From: Chloroflexota bacterium
Lineage (GTDB): Bacteria > Chloroflexota > Dormibacteria > CF-121
Reading direction: 5' to 3'
Assembly (NCBI GenBank): GCA_005882045.1
Contig: VBHO01000026.1
Coordinates: 16,885 to 71,870, forward strand
DNA length: 54,986 nucleotides
The notes under the pieces were generated by a model that ran no database searches, was not told the DNA's origin, and saw nothing but the letters and a program-made list of their open reading frames with translations. Made by a program: the position numbers and the translations under genes. This document shows, in pieces, positions 22,189 to 30,718 of the stretch. The number at the start of each line of letters is the position of its first letter. Within the stretch, counting starts at the first letter, position 1.

Positions 22189-22608
22189 TTAGGGGATGCG
22201 ATGAACCCGCGGTAACCCTGGCGGGGGGAATGCGGGCAGATCGGCCGGGCCGCGGCGTTCGAGCTCCTCTCGTAAGGCCGCGGTCTCGAGCACCAGCCGC
22301 TCGACATCGATCGTCATGCAGCTTGGCCGGTAGGGCTCCAGCTTGGCGAGTCCATGGCCGAGCTTCGCCACGGCCCCGCGCCAGTTACCGCGCCGCCAGT
22401 GATAGAAGCCGACCCCGACCTGCAGGATCCCCTGGTAGAGGTAGCGAACCGCGTCCGGCTCGTGGATCCAGATGCCCTCGAGCGTCTCGTGCTGCTCGAA
22501 AAACTCTTGCTGGTTGAACTCGTCGATGCCATGCAGAAGGGCATCGGGTGGGGCGCCATCGCATCGGGCGGTGCGGCGGGGCGCCGTCTTTTTCGGGTGG
22601 ACGCTCAT
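22189..22608 (-). CDS. DUF309 domain protein
   Basis: A 139-residue all-helical protein with the DUF309 signature: GIDEFNQQEFFEQHETLEGI, then YLYQGILQVGVGFYHWRRGN and GAVAKLGHGLAKLEPYRP. The conserved Glu/His pairs (FEQHETLE, FYHWRRGN) suggest a metal site, though family function is unknown. ATG 22608 has a moderate RBS (GGGAGA); the open frame extends further upstream, but only inside the kinase gene, and is not conserved. It follows the histidine kinase gene by 25 bp on the same strand, so the two are probably cotranscribed. The C-terminus is Pro-rich. Confidence 0.82.
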   Translation of the reverse strand: MSVHPKKTAPRRTARCDGAPPDALLHGIDEFNQQEFFEQHETLEGIWIHEPDAVRYLYQGILQVGVGFYHWRRGNWRGAVAKLGHGLAKLEPYRPSCMTIDVERLVLETAALREELERRGPADLPAFPPPGLPRVHRIP

Positions 22609-22633
22609 CGGGGTATCTCCCGATGGGCAACCG

Positions 22634-23860
22634 TCACGCCGAGCTCTGGTTGTTGGCGAGCGAGACCTGGTTCTCATCGCCGTCGGGCGATGCGCCCGGC
22701 AACTCCAGATAGAAGGTTGTGCCCTTACCCTCGAGGCTGTTCGCCCAGGCGCGTCCACCATGCGCTTCGGCAACCCGACGAAGGAGATAGAGGCCGAGGC
22801 CCTGCCCACGCTCGGGTTGCTGGTCGGCGAGCGGAGCGAAGAGTTCCTGCAGCCGATCGGCCGACGTCCCGGGGCCATCGTCTTTCACGATCAGTTGATA
22901 ACGGTCGTGGCTCGCCTGCCGCAGGCGAAGTTGCACCACGGTGGCGCTCCGCGCGTGCTTGAACACGTTGTGGAGCATCTCGTCGAGCGCGGCCTCGAGC
23001 AAGGTGGCGTCGCCCCACACGTCCGTCTGTGTGTCGAGCTGGAGGCGCAGCTCCATACCGACGCCGGCCATCCGCTCGGTCATGCGCCGCGCCGCTTCCT
23101 GGGCGACGGCGACGAGTGAGACCCGGACGGTGAAAGCCAGTTCGAGCGGGAGACGAGAGAGCAGGAGCACCTGGTCCGCGACCCGCATCAGGGTCTCCGA
23201 TTGCTGGGCGAGGCGCTGGGCGACAAGCGGCATCTCGTTCGCGGGGACCTCATTGTTGCGCAGCCGGTCGGCATAGCCGCGGAGGATGGCGAGCGGCTCC
23301 TTGACCTCCTGCGACGCCAGCCGTACGGCCGAGACGGGCGTCCGCGATTGGCCGTTGGTGGGCGTCGATTGCTCCTGCAATCGGGGGGCGAGCAATCCGG
23401 CCACGACCAGCAGCAGATCCTGGTCGTCAGGGGAATAGACTCGCGCGCCTTTGCCCAGCACGGCAAGGGTTCCTGAAAGCTCCCCCATCTTGCCGTGCCA
23501 GTTGGTGCCGAGGTAGCTCACGATGCCCAACTGCGCCCGCATCTCCAGGCTCTTGAATGGCTGACGCTTACCCGCATCGCGAACATTGAGGACGCCACCT
23601 TCGACCTCCTCCTCGACGCTCGCGAACGTCGACTCCAAAGGCAGGCGCAAGCCGGGCTCGATAGCGGGGCCGCTCTCGACGACCGCAGCCATGATCTCGA
23701 GCGTCTCGTCATCGATCTTGCCGAGAAAGGCGGCCCGGCCATCGAGCGCCTGGACCAGGCATGACAGGGCATGATCGACGAGATCGGGAAGGGGCCGATC
23801 GAGATTGGCGACCACCAGGCGGCGGACCACGCTCAGCGAGGACTGGGGGTCAGGGCTCAT
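22634..23860 (-). CDS. GAF-type sensor histidine-kinase-like protein without the phospho-acceptor histidine
   Basis: A 408-residue soluble protein with a GAF-like sensor (about 20-165), a dimerisation helix pair (about 175-245) and a HATPase domain (about 250-390). The ATP site is intact: N-box LLEAALDEMLHNVFKHA (Asn298), G1 VKDDGPG, G2 GQGLGLYLL and a following GKGTTF. The H-box, normally SHELRTPL, reads SQEVKEPL, with Gln at the histidine position (184). It therefore cannot autophosphorylate in the usual way. It may act on a partner kinase, act as a phosphatase, or be degenerate. No response regulator is adjacent. It is divergent from the PHP gene. Confidence 0.8.
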   Translation of the reverse strand: MSPDPQSSLSVVRRLVVANLDRPLPDLVDHALSCLVQALDGRAAFLGKIDDETLEIMAAVVESGPAIEPGLRLPLESTFASVEEEVEGGVLNVRDAGKRQPFKSLEMRAQLGIVSYLGTNWHGKMGELSGTLAVLGKGARVYSPDDQDLLLVVAGLLAPRLQEQSTPTNGQSRTPVSAVRLASQEVKEPLAILRGYADRLRNNEVPANEMPLVAQRLAQQSETLMRVADQVLLLSRLPLELAFTVRVSLVAVAQEAARRMTERMAGVGMELRLQLDTQTDVWGDATLLEAALDEMLHNVFKHARSATVVQLRLRQASHDRYQLIVKDDGPGTSADRLQELFAPLADQQPERGQGLGLYLLRRVAEAHGGRAWANSLEGKGTTFYLELPGASPDGDENQVSLANNQSSA

Positions 23861-23924
23861 GAAGGGGCGCCCTCGGTTATACCAGTAAGCGGCCCCGGTG
23901 TGGAAAGGCGGCGTGCCATGTTCT

Positions 23925-23930
23925 TAGAAT
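23925..23930 (+). promoter_or_regulatory. -10 box TAGAAT of the PHP gene
   Basis: TAGAAT ends one base before TTG 23931 and 9 nt before TTG 23940. A start at 23931 would fall before the expected transcription start, so TTG 23940 is preferred for the PHP protein. Confidence 0.4.
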
Positions 23931-23939
23931 TTGCCAGCA

Positions 23940-24818
23940 TTGGCTGAGGTATCCAACGGACGCGCGAACCTGCACCTGCACACCATCTTCAGTGACGGTG
24001 AACTCGAGCCGGCCCAGGTTGTGGAAGCCCATGTCGCCGCCGGCTTCACTGCCATCGCGCTAACCGACCACGACACGCTGGCGGGGATCGACGCGCTTGG
24101 CCGCCTCGAGGGACGTCGGCTGCGGATGATTGCCGGCGTGGAGCTGTCAATCGAAGATGAGCCGCGCCGCGGGCTGGTCGACGTACATCTACTCGGCTAT
24201 GGCTTTACCGTCGGCGATCGGCGGTTGCGGCGCCGGCTGCACGAAGCCAGCGAGGCGCGCGAGGCGCAGAAGGTAGAGACCGTCCACCGCCTGGCGGCGG
24301 CTGGATTCAAGGTGACCTGGGATGACGTGCGAGTGCGGGCGCGCGGCAATGTGGGGAAGCCGCACATCGTCGCCTCGATCGAAGCGTCGCAGCCGGGTGT
24401 CGTCCGCGAGGAGCTCTACGCCGCGATGGGACCCGGTGGTGCGGCCCACGTGCCGCGGACAAAAGAGATGTCGCTCGACGAAGGGGTCGACTTGATCGCC
24501 ACGGCTGGCGGCGTCACCGTGCTGGCGCACCCCGGCGTCTACCGGCATGTGCCCGACCTCGAGGTGTTGTTTCGCACCTGCGCCGTGGCCGGCGTCCTGG
24601 GACTGGAGGTGACCTATCCCCAGGCACCCGATGATCCCTACGGGCCGAAGAGCGTGGCCTTGATGGAGCGCTTCGCCAAGGTGGCGGCGTCCTATGGATG
24701 GGTCGCGACCGGCGGCGACGATTTTCACGGGCCCCAGGTGACGCCGCTGATTCGGCTGGCGGGCTGGACGGCGACGCCGGCGACCTGCGTCGACGAGCTC
24801 CTCGCCCGCCGCAGCTAA
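23940..24818 (+). CDS. PHP-domain phosphoesterase (TrpH/RNase AM-like)
   Basis: A protein of about 292 residues with the PHP metal motifs: NLHLHTIFSDGELEP (motif I), ALTDHDTLAGI (motif II), IAGVELS (motif III), VLAHPGVYR and GGDDFHG near the C-terminus. An insertion-type helical subdomain lies at about 95-175. The architecture matches the YciV/TrpH group, which includes the 5'-3' exonuclease RNase AM and 3',5'-nucleoside bisphosphate phosphatases. I cannot choose between these substrates. All metal ligands I can identify are kept. The stop overlaps that of the convergent fusion gene (CTAA, 24815-24818). Confidence 0.82.
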   Translation: MAEVSNGRANLHLHTIFSDGELEPAQVVEAHVAAGFTAIALTDHDTLAGIDALGRLEGRRLRMIAGVELSIEDEPRRGLVDVHLLGYGFTVGDRRLRRRLHEASEAREAQKVETVHRLAAAGFKVTWDDVRVRARGNVGKPHIVASIEASQPGVVREELYAAMGPGGAAHVPRTKEMSLDEGVDLIATAGGVTVLAHPGVYRHVPDLEVLFRTCAVAGVLGLEVTYPQAPDDPYGPKSVALMERFAKVAASYGWVATGGDDFHGPQVTPLIRLAGWTATPATCVDELLARRS

Positions 24819-26239
24819 CGGGTCGTCAGGAATCGCGTAATCGCTTCGACGACCGCATCGGGCCGGTCGAGCGGAAGGAAATGCCCACCCGGGTCGATGA
24901 CCTCGACCGTCGAGTTGCGGAATTTGCGCTCGAGAACCTCCGCCCAGCGTGGCTCGAGGAAGGCGTCGTTCGCGCCCCATAGGATCAGGGTCGGTGTCTC
25001 GATCTCCTCGATATGCTTCGAGCGCCCGACGAGGTCGCGGTTGTTGAGCGCCCGCGCGGCTCGCAGATAGGCGCGGCGGCCGCCAATATCCTGGAAGGGT
25101 CGCGTCCATTCATCGACGACCTCATCGGTGACGCGGCCCTCCGAGACCATGCCCTTCTGGAGTCCCTCCCGCAAGCCCTTGCGCATGTCGATGTTGACCA
25201 TGATCTGGTCCCAAGCCGGCTCTTTCAATCGCGCGATCACCGGTACCGGCCAGTTGTTGTCGACCGCGCTATCGATCAAAATCAGCCGGGCCACGCGGTC
25301 TGGTTCGTCGACCGTCATCAACTGCGCCACGCCCCCGCCAATGTCGTGGCCGACCACCGCGGCCTGGTGCACGCCAATCGTTTCCATGAAGGCGACGATG
25401 TAGCGCGCTTGCGCCGCGATCGAGAGGTCGGCGTCGAGCCGCTTGTCGGAATCACCGTAGCCGAGCAGGTCGGGGGCCATCACATCGAAGGTTGTGGAGA
25501 GCGGATCGATGACGTCTCGCCAGAGGTAGGACGAGCTGGGGATTCCGTGTAAGAGCACCAGGGGCGGGCCCTGTCCCTGGCGGATGTAGGCGATGTCGCC
25601 TGCGAAGGTTCGGATCTTCCGCTTGCTTCGTGCGAGCGGCGCCATCGTGATGAGCTCGGTCGTCATCGACGGCGAAACGGTCGGCGTCGAGGCGCGCTCG
25701 AGAGGTGATGGCGGCGCGGCGAAGCGGGGCGGTGGCTCGGCGGTCACGGCGGGCGCGGTCTGGGGTGGCGCGGCCGTCGGTGCCACCGGTTGGGTGGCGC
25801 GGCGGGGCAGGATGATGTTCGTCGAGCTGGCGCGCGCAATCAGCTGGTTCTGCTGGTCCAGGACATCGGCCTCGGCCACCGTGACTTGCTGGCCGCGCTG
25901 CACCACCCGGCCGATCGATCGCAGCATGCCTGAATCGGAGGTGACCGCCCTCAAAAAGTTGACGTGGAGCTCCGCCGTGGTGAAGCCCTCACCTGGCGCC
26001 AGCGTGCTGAAGACCGCGAACCCCATCGCACTATCGGCGAGCGAGGTGATCGCCCCACCGTGCACGGTGTTCATCGGGTTGTAGAGCTCGCTGGTCGATG
26101 GCATCTCGAAGGTGGCGCTGCCATCGGCCACCGCGATGAAGCGCATGTTGAGCAGCCGCACGTAGGGCGGGGGAGGGGCCGCACCACGCAGAGCGGCTTC
26201 GAGCAGGTCACGGCCGGACGGCTCCGCCGGTGCGGCCAT
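24815..26239 (-). CDS. Hotdog thioesterase fused to an alpha/beta hydrolase
   Basis: A 474-residue protein with two catalytic domains. Residues 25-145 are a PaaI-type hotdog thioesterase (NPMNTVHGGAITSLADSAMG, then ELHVNFLRAV). A Pro/Ala linker (about 150-190) leads to an alpha/beta hydrolase (about 205-474) with oxyanion motif LLHGIPSSSYLWR, nucleophile elbow VVGHDIGGG and histidine region GGHFLPLDRP. Asp299 at the elbow, rather than Ser, points to the epoxide hydrolase or haloalkane dehalogenase group. The pair could process an acyl-CoA and a linked epoxide or ester, which is inference. ATG 26239 is 9 nt after a TACAAT box (26249-26254); the longer open frame upstream is spurious. Confidence 0.82.
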   Translation of the reverse strand: MAAPAEPSGRDLLEAALRGAAPPPPYVRLLNMRFIAVADGSATFEMPSTSELYNPMNTVHGGAITSLADSAMGFAVFSTLAPGEGFTTAELHVNFLRAVTSDSGMLRSIGRVVQRGQQVTVAEADVLDQQNQLIARASSTNIILPRRATQPVAPTAAPPQTAPAVTAEPPPRFAAPPSPLERASTPTVSPSMTTELITMAPLARSKRKIRTFAGDIAYIRQGQGPPLVLLHGIPSSSYLWRDVIDPLSTTFDVMAPDLLGYGDSDKRLDADLSIAAQARYIVAFMETIGVHQAAVVGHDIGGGVAQLMTVDEPDRVARLILIDSAVDNNWPVPVIARLKEPAWDQIMVNIDMRKGLREGLQKGMVSEGRVTDEVVDEWTRPFQDIGGRRAYLRAARALNNRDLVGRSKHIEEIETPTLILWGANDAFLEPRWAEVLERKFRNSTVEVIDPGGHFLPLDRPDAVVEAITRFLTTR

Positions 26240-26248
26240 CGCCACGCC

Positions 26249-26254
26249 ATTGTA
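26249..26254 (-). promoter_or_regulatory. -10 box TACAAT of the thioesterase-hydrolase gene (leaderless type)
   Basis: TACAAT on the minus strand, 9 nt before ATG 26239. There is no RBS between them. The 150-bp region between this gene and the divergent LysM-CHAP gene shows no recognisable riboswitch. Confidence 0.4.
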
Positions 26255-26395
26255 CGGCCGGGCCACCACCCTGAGCACCTGAACGGTTTTGGTCTCTCCG
26301 TGACGCGACTTTTGGTTACGGCGCCCGCGTAACGGCCGCGTGACGGTCGTGTGATACATCGTCGCGCCGATGCAAGCCATCGTCACTAAGAACAG

Positions 26396-27412
26396 TTGGT
26401 CTTGTGTAGGCCGCGTCGACCTGCAATTAGGGGAAAGAAAAGGGGGACTTTTCTGAAGTACGCTGCGCCTCGATTTGCAACACATTCCGCTGTGCTGCTG
26501 ATGGCAGCTGCGATGCCTTGGGTCGTCTTCCATGTGCCGGTCGGCGCCTCCCCCGCGATGGCCGGCGCCAGCGTCCCCGGTGTTGCCCTGGCGCAAGCGC
26601 CCTTCGGCCGCGCGGTCGACGGCATCGGATGGTCCATGAGTGGCTCGCTGGTCGTTCCAGCGCTCCCGGCAACCCCTCCCGCGGAGAAGCACCGCGACAT
26701 CATCTATTACTCGGCGGTCGACGGCGACACGCTCCGGGCCCTGGCGTCGAAGTACGGCTTGTCGGTCAATACGCTCCTCTGGTCGAACCCCAAGCTGGTT
26801 GACCGATTGACGGCCGGCCAGGAGGTCATCATCCCGCCGGTGGACGGCGTCCTGGTCAAGGTCGCGGCCAACGACACGGTGACCTCCCTGGCGCAGAAGT
26901 ACCGCGCCGAGTCGGACGCGATCATCGAGTTCAACCTGCTGCGCCATCCCGAGACGTTGCCGCTGGGCGAGTACGTGATGGTGCCGTACGGTGTCGGCCC
27001 CGAACCGGCGTCCGTACCGCAGCCGACCGCCCAGACCATCAACGCGGGCAAGCGCTCCTGGTACGTCACGCCGATCTACTCCAACGGAGGGGCCAGCTAT
27101 CCCTTCGGCCAGTGCACCTGGTATGTCAACACCCGGCGGCCGGCGCCCTGGGGCGGCAACGCCTGGCAATGGTTTGGGCGTGCGCGCGCCTACGGACGGC
27201 CTGAAGGGCCCACCCCGCGAGTCGGCGCCATCATGGTGACCTGGGAGTCACCCTACTGGGGCCATGTCGCTTACGTCGAGCAGGTCTACGGCGACGGCAG
27301 CTGGCTGGTCTCGGAGATGAACTACGCGAGCCCGTCGGGCGGCGGCTGGGGACGGGTCAGCTACCGCCACGTCATCCCGGGCACCATTCCGCTGATCGGC
27401 TTCATCTACTAA
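26396..27412 (+). CDS. Secreted LysM-CHAP cell-wall hydrolase
   Basis: About 338 residues: a basic N-terminus and signal/anchor helix (about 25-60), two LysM peptidoglycan-binding domains ([20 protein letters not shown] at about 101; [16 protein letters not shown] at about 155), and a C-terminal CHAP domain (about 220-338). The CHAP catalytic Cys is in [11 protein letters not shown] and the His in [15 protein letters not shown] enzymes cut peptidoglycan peptides or crosslinks, so it should act in wall turnover or division. The start is uncertain: TTG 26396 is the first codon in frame, but the purine-rich GGGAAAGAAAAGGGGG (26428-26443) could serve a later weak start such as CTG 26452. Its stop overlaps the convergent amidase stop. 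Confidence 0.82.
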   Translation: MVLCRPRRPAIRGKKRGTFLKYAAPRFATHSAVLLMAAAMPWVVFHVPVGASPAMAGASVPGVALAQAPFGRAVDGIGWSMSGSLVVPALPATPPAEKHRDIIYYSAVDGDTLRALASKYGLSVNTLLWSNPKLVDRLTAGQEVIIPPVDGVLVKVAANDTVTSLAQKYRAESDAIIEFNLLRHPETLPLGEYVMVPYGVGPEPASVPQPTAQTINAGKRSWYVTPIYSNGGASYPFGQCTWYVNTRRPAPWGGNAWQWFGRARAYGRPEGPTPRVGAIMVTWESPYWGHVAYVEQVYGDGSWLVSEMNYASPSGGGWGRVSYRHVIPGTIPLIGFIY

Positions 27413-28703
27413 ACCTCGGCAAGCTCTTCGATCACCCGTCCAACCGCCAGCAGGCGGGCTTCGTCCATCGATTGCCCCACAACCTGGAGGCCGACGGGAA
27501 GGCCGCCCGCGCGGCCGAAGGGCACCGATAACGCCGGCAGTCCGGTCAGGTTGAAGGGCGCGGTCAGCCGCACCAGGGCGCCATCGACCGGCTCCTCGCC
27601 GGAGCGCCAGCGCGCTGTGCGATCACCGATGACGGGCGCGGTGATCGGCGTCGTGGGCAGGAGCAAGACGTCGACGTCCTGGAAGACTCGCTCCAGGGCC
27701 GCCCGAAGCCGGCCTCGCACGCGCTGCGCCAACACGTAGTCGGCGCCGGCGACCAGGGCGCCAAGCTGCAAACGGATCCGAACATCGGCGCCGTAGGCGC
27801 GCGGCCGGGTCCGGATCCAGCGGCTGTGGACGGCGCTGGCCTCGGCGCGAAGCGTCACCAGCTGGGTCGCGACCGTCCACTCCATCTCCGGAACCGTCAC
27901 CGAGCGAACCCGCAGCCCCCGGCGCCGCAACCCGGCGGCCGCGGCGTCAACCTGGTGCGATACGCGCGGCTGCACCTTCTCGACAATCGGTCCTTGCAAG
28001 ACGCCCACCCGCAGGCCGCGGGTGGCTGCTCGCCGTGCCGCCCGTCCAGCCTCCACGCCGGTCAGCACATCCAGCAAGAGACCCGCGTCGGCGACGGTCC
28101 TCGCGAGCGGACCGGCGTGGTCGAGCGACCACCCGAGCGGGATGGTCCCGTCCAGGGGAATCGCACCGAACGTGGGTTTCAGCCCGACGCAACCGCAGAG
28201 CGAGGCCGGGACCCGGATCGAACCACCGGTGTCCGATCCGAGGGCGCCGGCACAGAGCCCGGCCACCACGGCGATCGCCGAACCCCCGCTCGACCCCCCC
28301 GGGCTGCGGGTGGGGTCGTGTGGGTTGCGGGCCACGCCCCACCACGGGTTGGCGGTGCTGACGCCATACGCAAACTCGTGAAGGTTGGTCTGGCGGGAAC
28401 CCAGTCCCGCAGGATGCGCGACCCGGCGGTCGTCCTGATGCCCCGCGTCGCAAACAGGTCTTTGACCGCGATGGGCACGCCGAGGAGGGCGCCGGCCTCA
28501 CCTCGTGCCAGCCGCCGTTCCGCCCGCCGCGCCTCCCGCCGAGCTCGCTCTCCGGGAAGGGTGATAAAGGCGCGCAAGCCGCTCGCCTGTTCGATCCGGC
28601 GGCTGTAGGCGTCGACCAGATCCAAAGGCGACACCTGGCGCCGGCGGAGCGAGCGGGCGATCTCGACCAGCGGCGCCGTGGTCAGCGCCTCAACTGGCGT
28701 CAT
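27409..28703 (-). pseudogene. Amidase-signature enzyme, disrupted by a short internal deletion with frameshift
   Basis: Two frames form one amidase. The first (from ATG 28703) runs through [20 protein letters not shown] with the catalytic Lys, to ILRDWVPA. The second carries [39 protein letters not shown] and [17 protein letters not shown] with the cis-Ser and Ser nucleophile, to the stop at 27409. Near 28390 the usual segment between them (about 18-20 residues ending in GKT) is absent and the frame changes. The Ser-cisSer-Lys triad residues are all still encoded. The enzyme cannot be made whole from this sequence unless it is an assembly error. A small AtzG-like gene overlaps its start, suggesting an AtzE-like amidase. 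Confidence 0.75.
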
Positions 28704-28857
28704 CCCAATCCTCAGGCGGCATCGCCGCTCTCAGTTGTTCGACCAGTCCCAGGTACCGCTTCCAGGCCGGCAGCAGGTCGGTCACGTCCCGGGCGGTCAG
28801 GCGAAGCCCGGCGGCTCGAGCGGCGGCCGCCAGCCGTTCCCTCTCTGTCACCGGCAC
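28690..28857 (-). CDS. AtzG/GatC-like small amidase partner (55 aa)
   Basis: A 55-codon ORF from GTG 28857 to TGA 28690-28692, overlapping the amidase start by 14 bp. It is helical: RERLAAAARAAGLRLTARDV, then LLPAWKRYLGLVEQLRAA and an acidic end (PPEDWDD). This resembles the GatC-like small proteins (AtzG, DUF4089) that pack against AtzE-type amidases and help them fold. The match is by pattern and genomic position. GTG 28851 is an alternative start. As the amidase is broken, this gene may be a relic. Confidence 0.6.
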   Translation of the reverse strand: MPVTERERLAAAARAAGLRLTARDVTDLLPAWKRYLGLVEQLRAAMPPEDWDDAS

Positions 28858-28921
28858 AGTATGCAATCCGTGGTGGTTCGCCGGTGATCGACTCCATCAT
28901 TACTTGCGAGTGCGAAAAAGT

Positions 28922-28951
28922 TTGACAAGAGTGATTCCCCCGCCCTAAGCT
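28922..28951 (+). promoter_or_regulatory. Promoter of the Mrr-like protein gene
   Basis: TTGACA (28922-28927), an 18-bp spacer and TAAGCT (28946-28951). A leader of about 80 nt follows, with an RBS-like GAGGAG at 29027-29032 before ATG 29041. The 180 bp between the amidase partner and this gene hold nothing else I recognise. Confidence 0.5.
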
Positions 28952-29040
28952 GGCCACTGCCGCTTACCGGCTCTTGGGGAGGCGCAGGGTGGCGGTGGCG
29001 ATGCCGTTCATCCAACTTTATTGCTGAGGAGCCCGAAACA

Positions 29041-30462
29041 ATGCTGCTTGTGGAAGTCCGCCGCCTCGACGTCGCCCCCAACACCGACCAGTTCTGGACC
29101 CTCGTTTCTCGCATCAACGGCCCTGAGTTCATGGGCGTTCTCTACCGGGCGCGCGAAGCCATCTTCGACAGCGCCGGGATCAGCTTCACACTCGACTTGC
29201 TGAACAAGTTCCTCCAGTTCGACGTGACCAAGAGTTGGTCGGCGTCCGACGAGGGAGAGCTCTTCATGGGATCGGCGCCGGTGGTCGGCTGGCTGCGGGT
29301 CCGGCGCCCCGGATCCGCCACCTTGCGCGAGCTACGGTCGGACGACGTCCATTTCATGGAGCTCGAGCATGCCGCGAAGCCGGCGTTCATCGAAGTCGGC
29401 ATGGCCTACCGTGCCGGTACCGAGAAAATCCGCACCGACTTCCTGAAGCGCGTGCGCACCGCCACGCAGGAGGCCCTTGGCCAGGAGGTTGGCACCCCGT
29501 CATCATGGCCGGTGCTGGCCCCGGTGGGCAGCCACAACTTCGATGCCATCCGTAAGTCCCGTCAATCGATCAACGAGGCGACGGCGGAAGAGAACCAGGC
29601 CATGGCCGCCTTCACCACCCCTGAGATCCGGGCGCTCATCCGCGATCTCGAGCGCGTTGGATCACTGACCGTCTCGGACCTGCCGAAAGTGCTCGGCGAG
29701 GCCCAGGGAACGGCGGTCGCCGGGCGGCTCGGCGAGCTCCGGCAACTTGGCCTGATCCAGTCGGAGTACGTAATCGTGTGCTCGCGCACCGGCAACGCTG
29801 TGCTGCGCACCGACGACCCCAACAAGCTGCAGAAGATGGCGCCGGACTGGATGAAATGCGCCTGCGGCCGGCCGCTCAACGAGGAGCGGGTCGACCAGGT
29901 GATCATGCCGACCGAGCGTGCCACCGCCCTCAACGACAAGGGTCGCTGGATGACGACGCTCGCGACCGCCATCCTCCCCAAGCTGGGCATCAGCCGCGAG
30001 CAGGTCATCATCGAGGCCGGCCCGCAGGGCACCGATATCGTGCTCGACCTCAGCGGCGACCTCGTGCTGGTCCAGCTCAAGGATCGCGAGTTCAACCTGG
30101 CGGACGCCTACGCGTTCAATGCCAAGATTTCGCGCATCAAGGCGGCCGAAGGCGTGATCGTCAGCAATGAAGGTCTGTCGGGCGATGCCAAGAAGCTCGT
30201 TCAGGAGGAGCTCGGTCCGCAACGGGCACGGATCACGGATCCCTTCCGCATCTCGTTCGTGGAAGGTGTCCAGGGTCTCGAGCACGAGCTCGGCCGCGTC
30301 GTTGAGCGCCGTCGCCGCCAGTACTTCCTGCGGGCGCTCGGCGACCTGGCGACGATTCAGGGGCTCAACATTGGTCAGCTGGCGCTGGCGAAGGTCGAGG
30401 CCGGTGGCCGCGCCGGCAAGGAGCTCGCCGTTACGCCGGAGGCTGTCCCTGCCGAAGCCTAG
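29041..30462 (+). CDS. Unrecognised protein with winged helix and Mrr-like PD-(D/E)xK-type domain
   Basis: A 473-residue soluble protein that I cannot assign to a named family. Residues about 1-150 are mixed alpha-beta. Residues 190-255 look like a winged helix (FTTPEIRALIRDLERVGSLT, then VAGRLGELRQLGLIQSEYV). A short Cys motif KCACGRPL (273-275) follows, with Cys247 nearby. Residues about 300-400 have an Mrr-like nuclease pattern: GTDIVLDLSGDLVLVQLKDRE, split, with Asp332/Asp336 and QxK (345-347), then helix AYAFNAKISRI. This D...QxK arrangement is typical of Mrr-type nucleases, which cut DNA. It has its own promoter and no restriction or methylase neighbour. A DNA-related role is inference. 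Confidence 0.6.
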   Translation: MLLVEVRRLDVAPNTDQFWTLVSRINGPEFMGVLYRAREAIFDSAGISFTLDLLNKFLQFDVTKSWSASDEGELFMGSAPVVGWLRVRRPGSATLRELRSDDVHFMELEHAAKPAFIEVGMAYRAGTEKIRTDFLKRVRTATQEALGQEVGTPSSWPVLAPVGSHNFDAIRKSRQSINEATAEENQAMAAFTTPEIRALIRDLERVGSLTVSDLPKVLGEAQGTAVAGRLGELRQLGLIQSEYVIVCSRTGNAVLRTDDPNKLQKMAPDWMKCACGRPLNEERVDQVIMPTERATALNDKGRWMTTLATAILPKLGISREQVIIEAGPQGTDIVLDLSGDLVLVQLKDREFNLADAYAFNAKISRIKAAEGVIVSNEGLSGDAKKLVQEELGPQRARITDPFRISFVEGVQGLEHELGRVVERRRRQYFLRALGDLATIQGLNIGQLALAKVEAGGRAGKELAVTPEAVPAEA

Positions 30463-30510
30463 GTAACGCCGACTTTGGGTTCGCATGGGGAAAACTGAAA
30501 CGCGCGCGCG

Positions 30511-30516
30511 TACTGT
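30511..30516 (+). promoter_or_regulatory. -10 box TACTGT of a leaderless small membrane protein gene
   Basis: TACTGT is separated from ATG 30523 by 6 nt (TAGAAC). No RBS is present, so the mRNA probably begins at the start codon. Confidence 0.45.
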
Positions 30517-30522
30517 TAGAAC

Positions 30523-30714
30523 ATGCGAACCCTCAGTCTCGTTGTAGGCGGAATAGCCATCCTGGCCGGCGTCGTCTGGATCCTGCAAGGCTCGGGTGTG
30601 CTGCCAGGCAGTTTCATGACCGGCCAACGGATGTGGCTCATCATCGGCATCGTCGTCGCCATTATTGGATTGGCGCTGGCTTACAACGGGATGCGCCGAC
30701 CCGCCAGCCGCTAA
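30523..30714 (+). CDS. Small two-helix membrane protein (63 aa)
   Basis: A 63-residue protein with two hydrophobic helices, LSLVVGGIAILAGVVWILQG (4-23) and MWLIIGIVVAIIGLALAYNG, joined by GVLPGSFMTGQ, with a basic C-terminus (RRPASR). Small proteins of this form (WxLQGxGxLPGSFM) are common in high-GC bacteria, without known function. The start is leaderless (TACTGT, 6 nt upstream). The stop lies only 4 bp before the next gene, the molybdoenzyme, suggesting cotranscription. Confidence 0.75.
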   Translation: MRTLSLVVGGIAILAGVVWILQGSGVLPGSFMTGQRMWLIIGIVVAIIGLALAYNGMRRPASR

Positions 30715-30718
30715 CCGC

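Noticed and set aside
26240..26451. A c-di-AMP (ydaO-type) riboswitch before the LysM-CHAP gene
   Set aside because: Such riboswitches often precede wall hydrolases, so I looked for the conserved GGGAA and GGGGUGAA-like blocks in order. Only a purine-rich stretch is present and no supporting fold was seen.
26240..27169. N-terminal extension of the thioesterase-hydrolase frame, up to 784 codons
   Set aside because: The extension is antisense to the LysM-CHAP gene, has no conserved features, and a TACAAT box lies 9 nt before ATG 26239.
28380..28400. Programmed frameshifting in the amidase
   Set aside because: About 20 conserved residues are missing at the junction as well as the frame, so slippage would not restore the protein. 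No slippery heptamer is visible.
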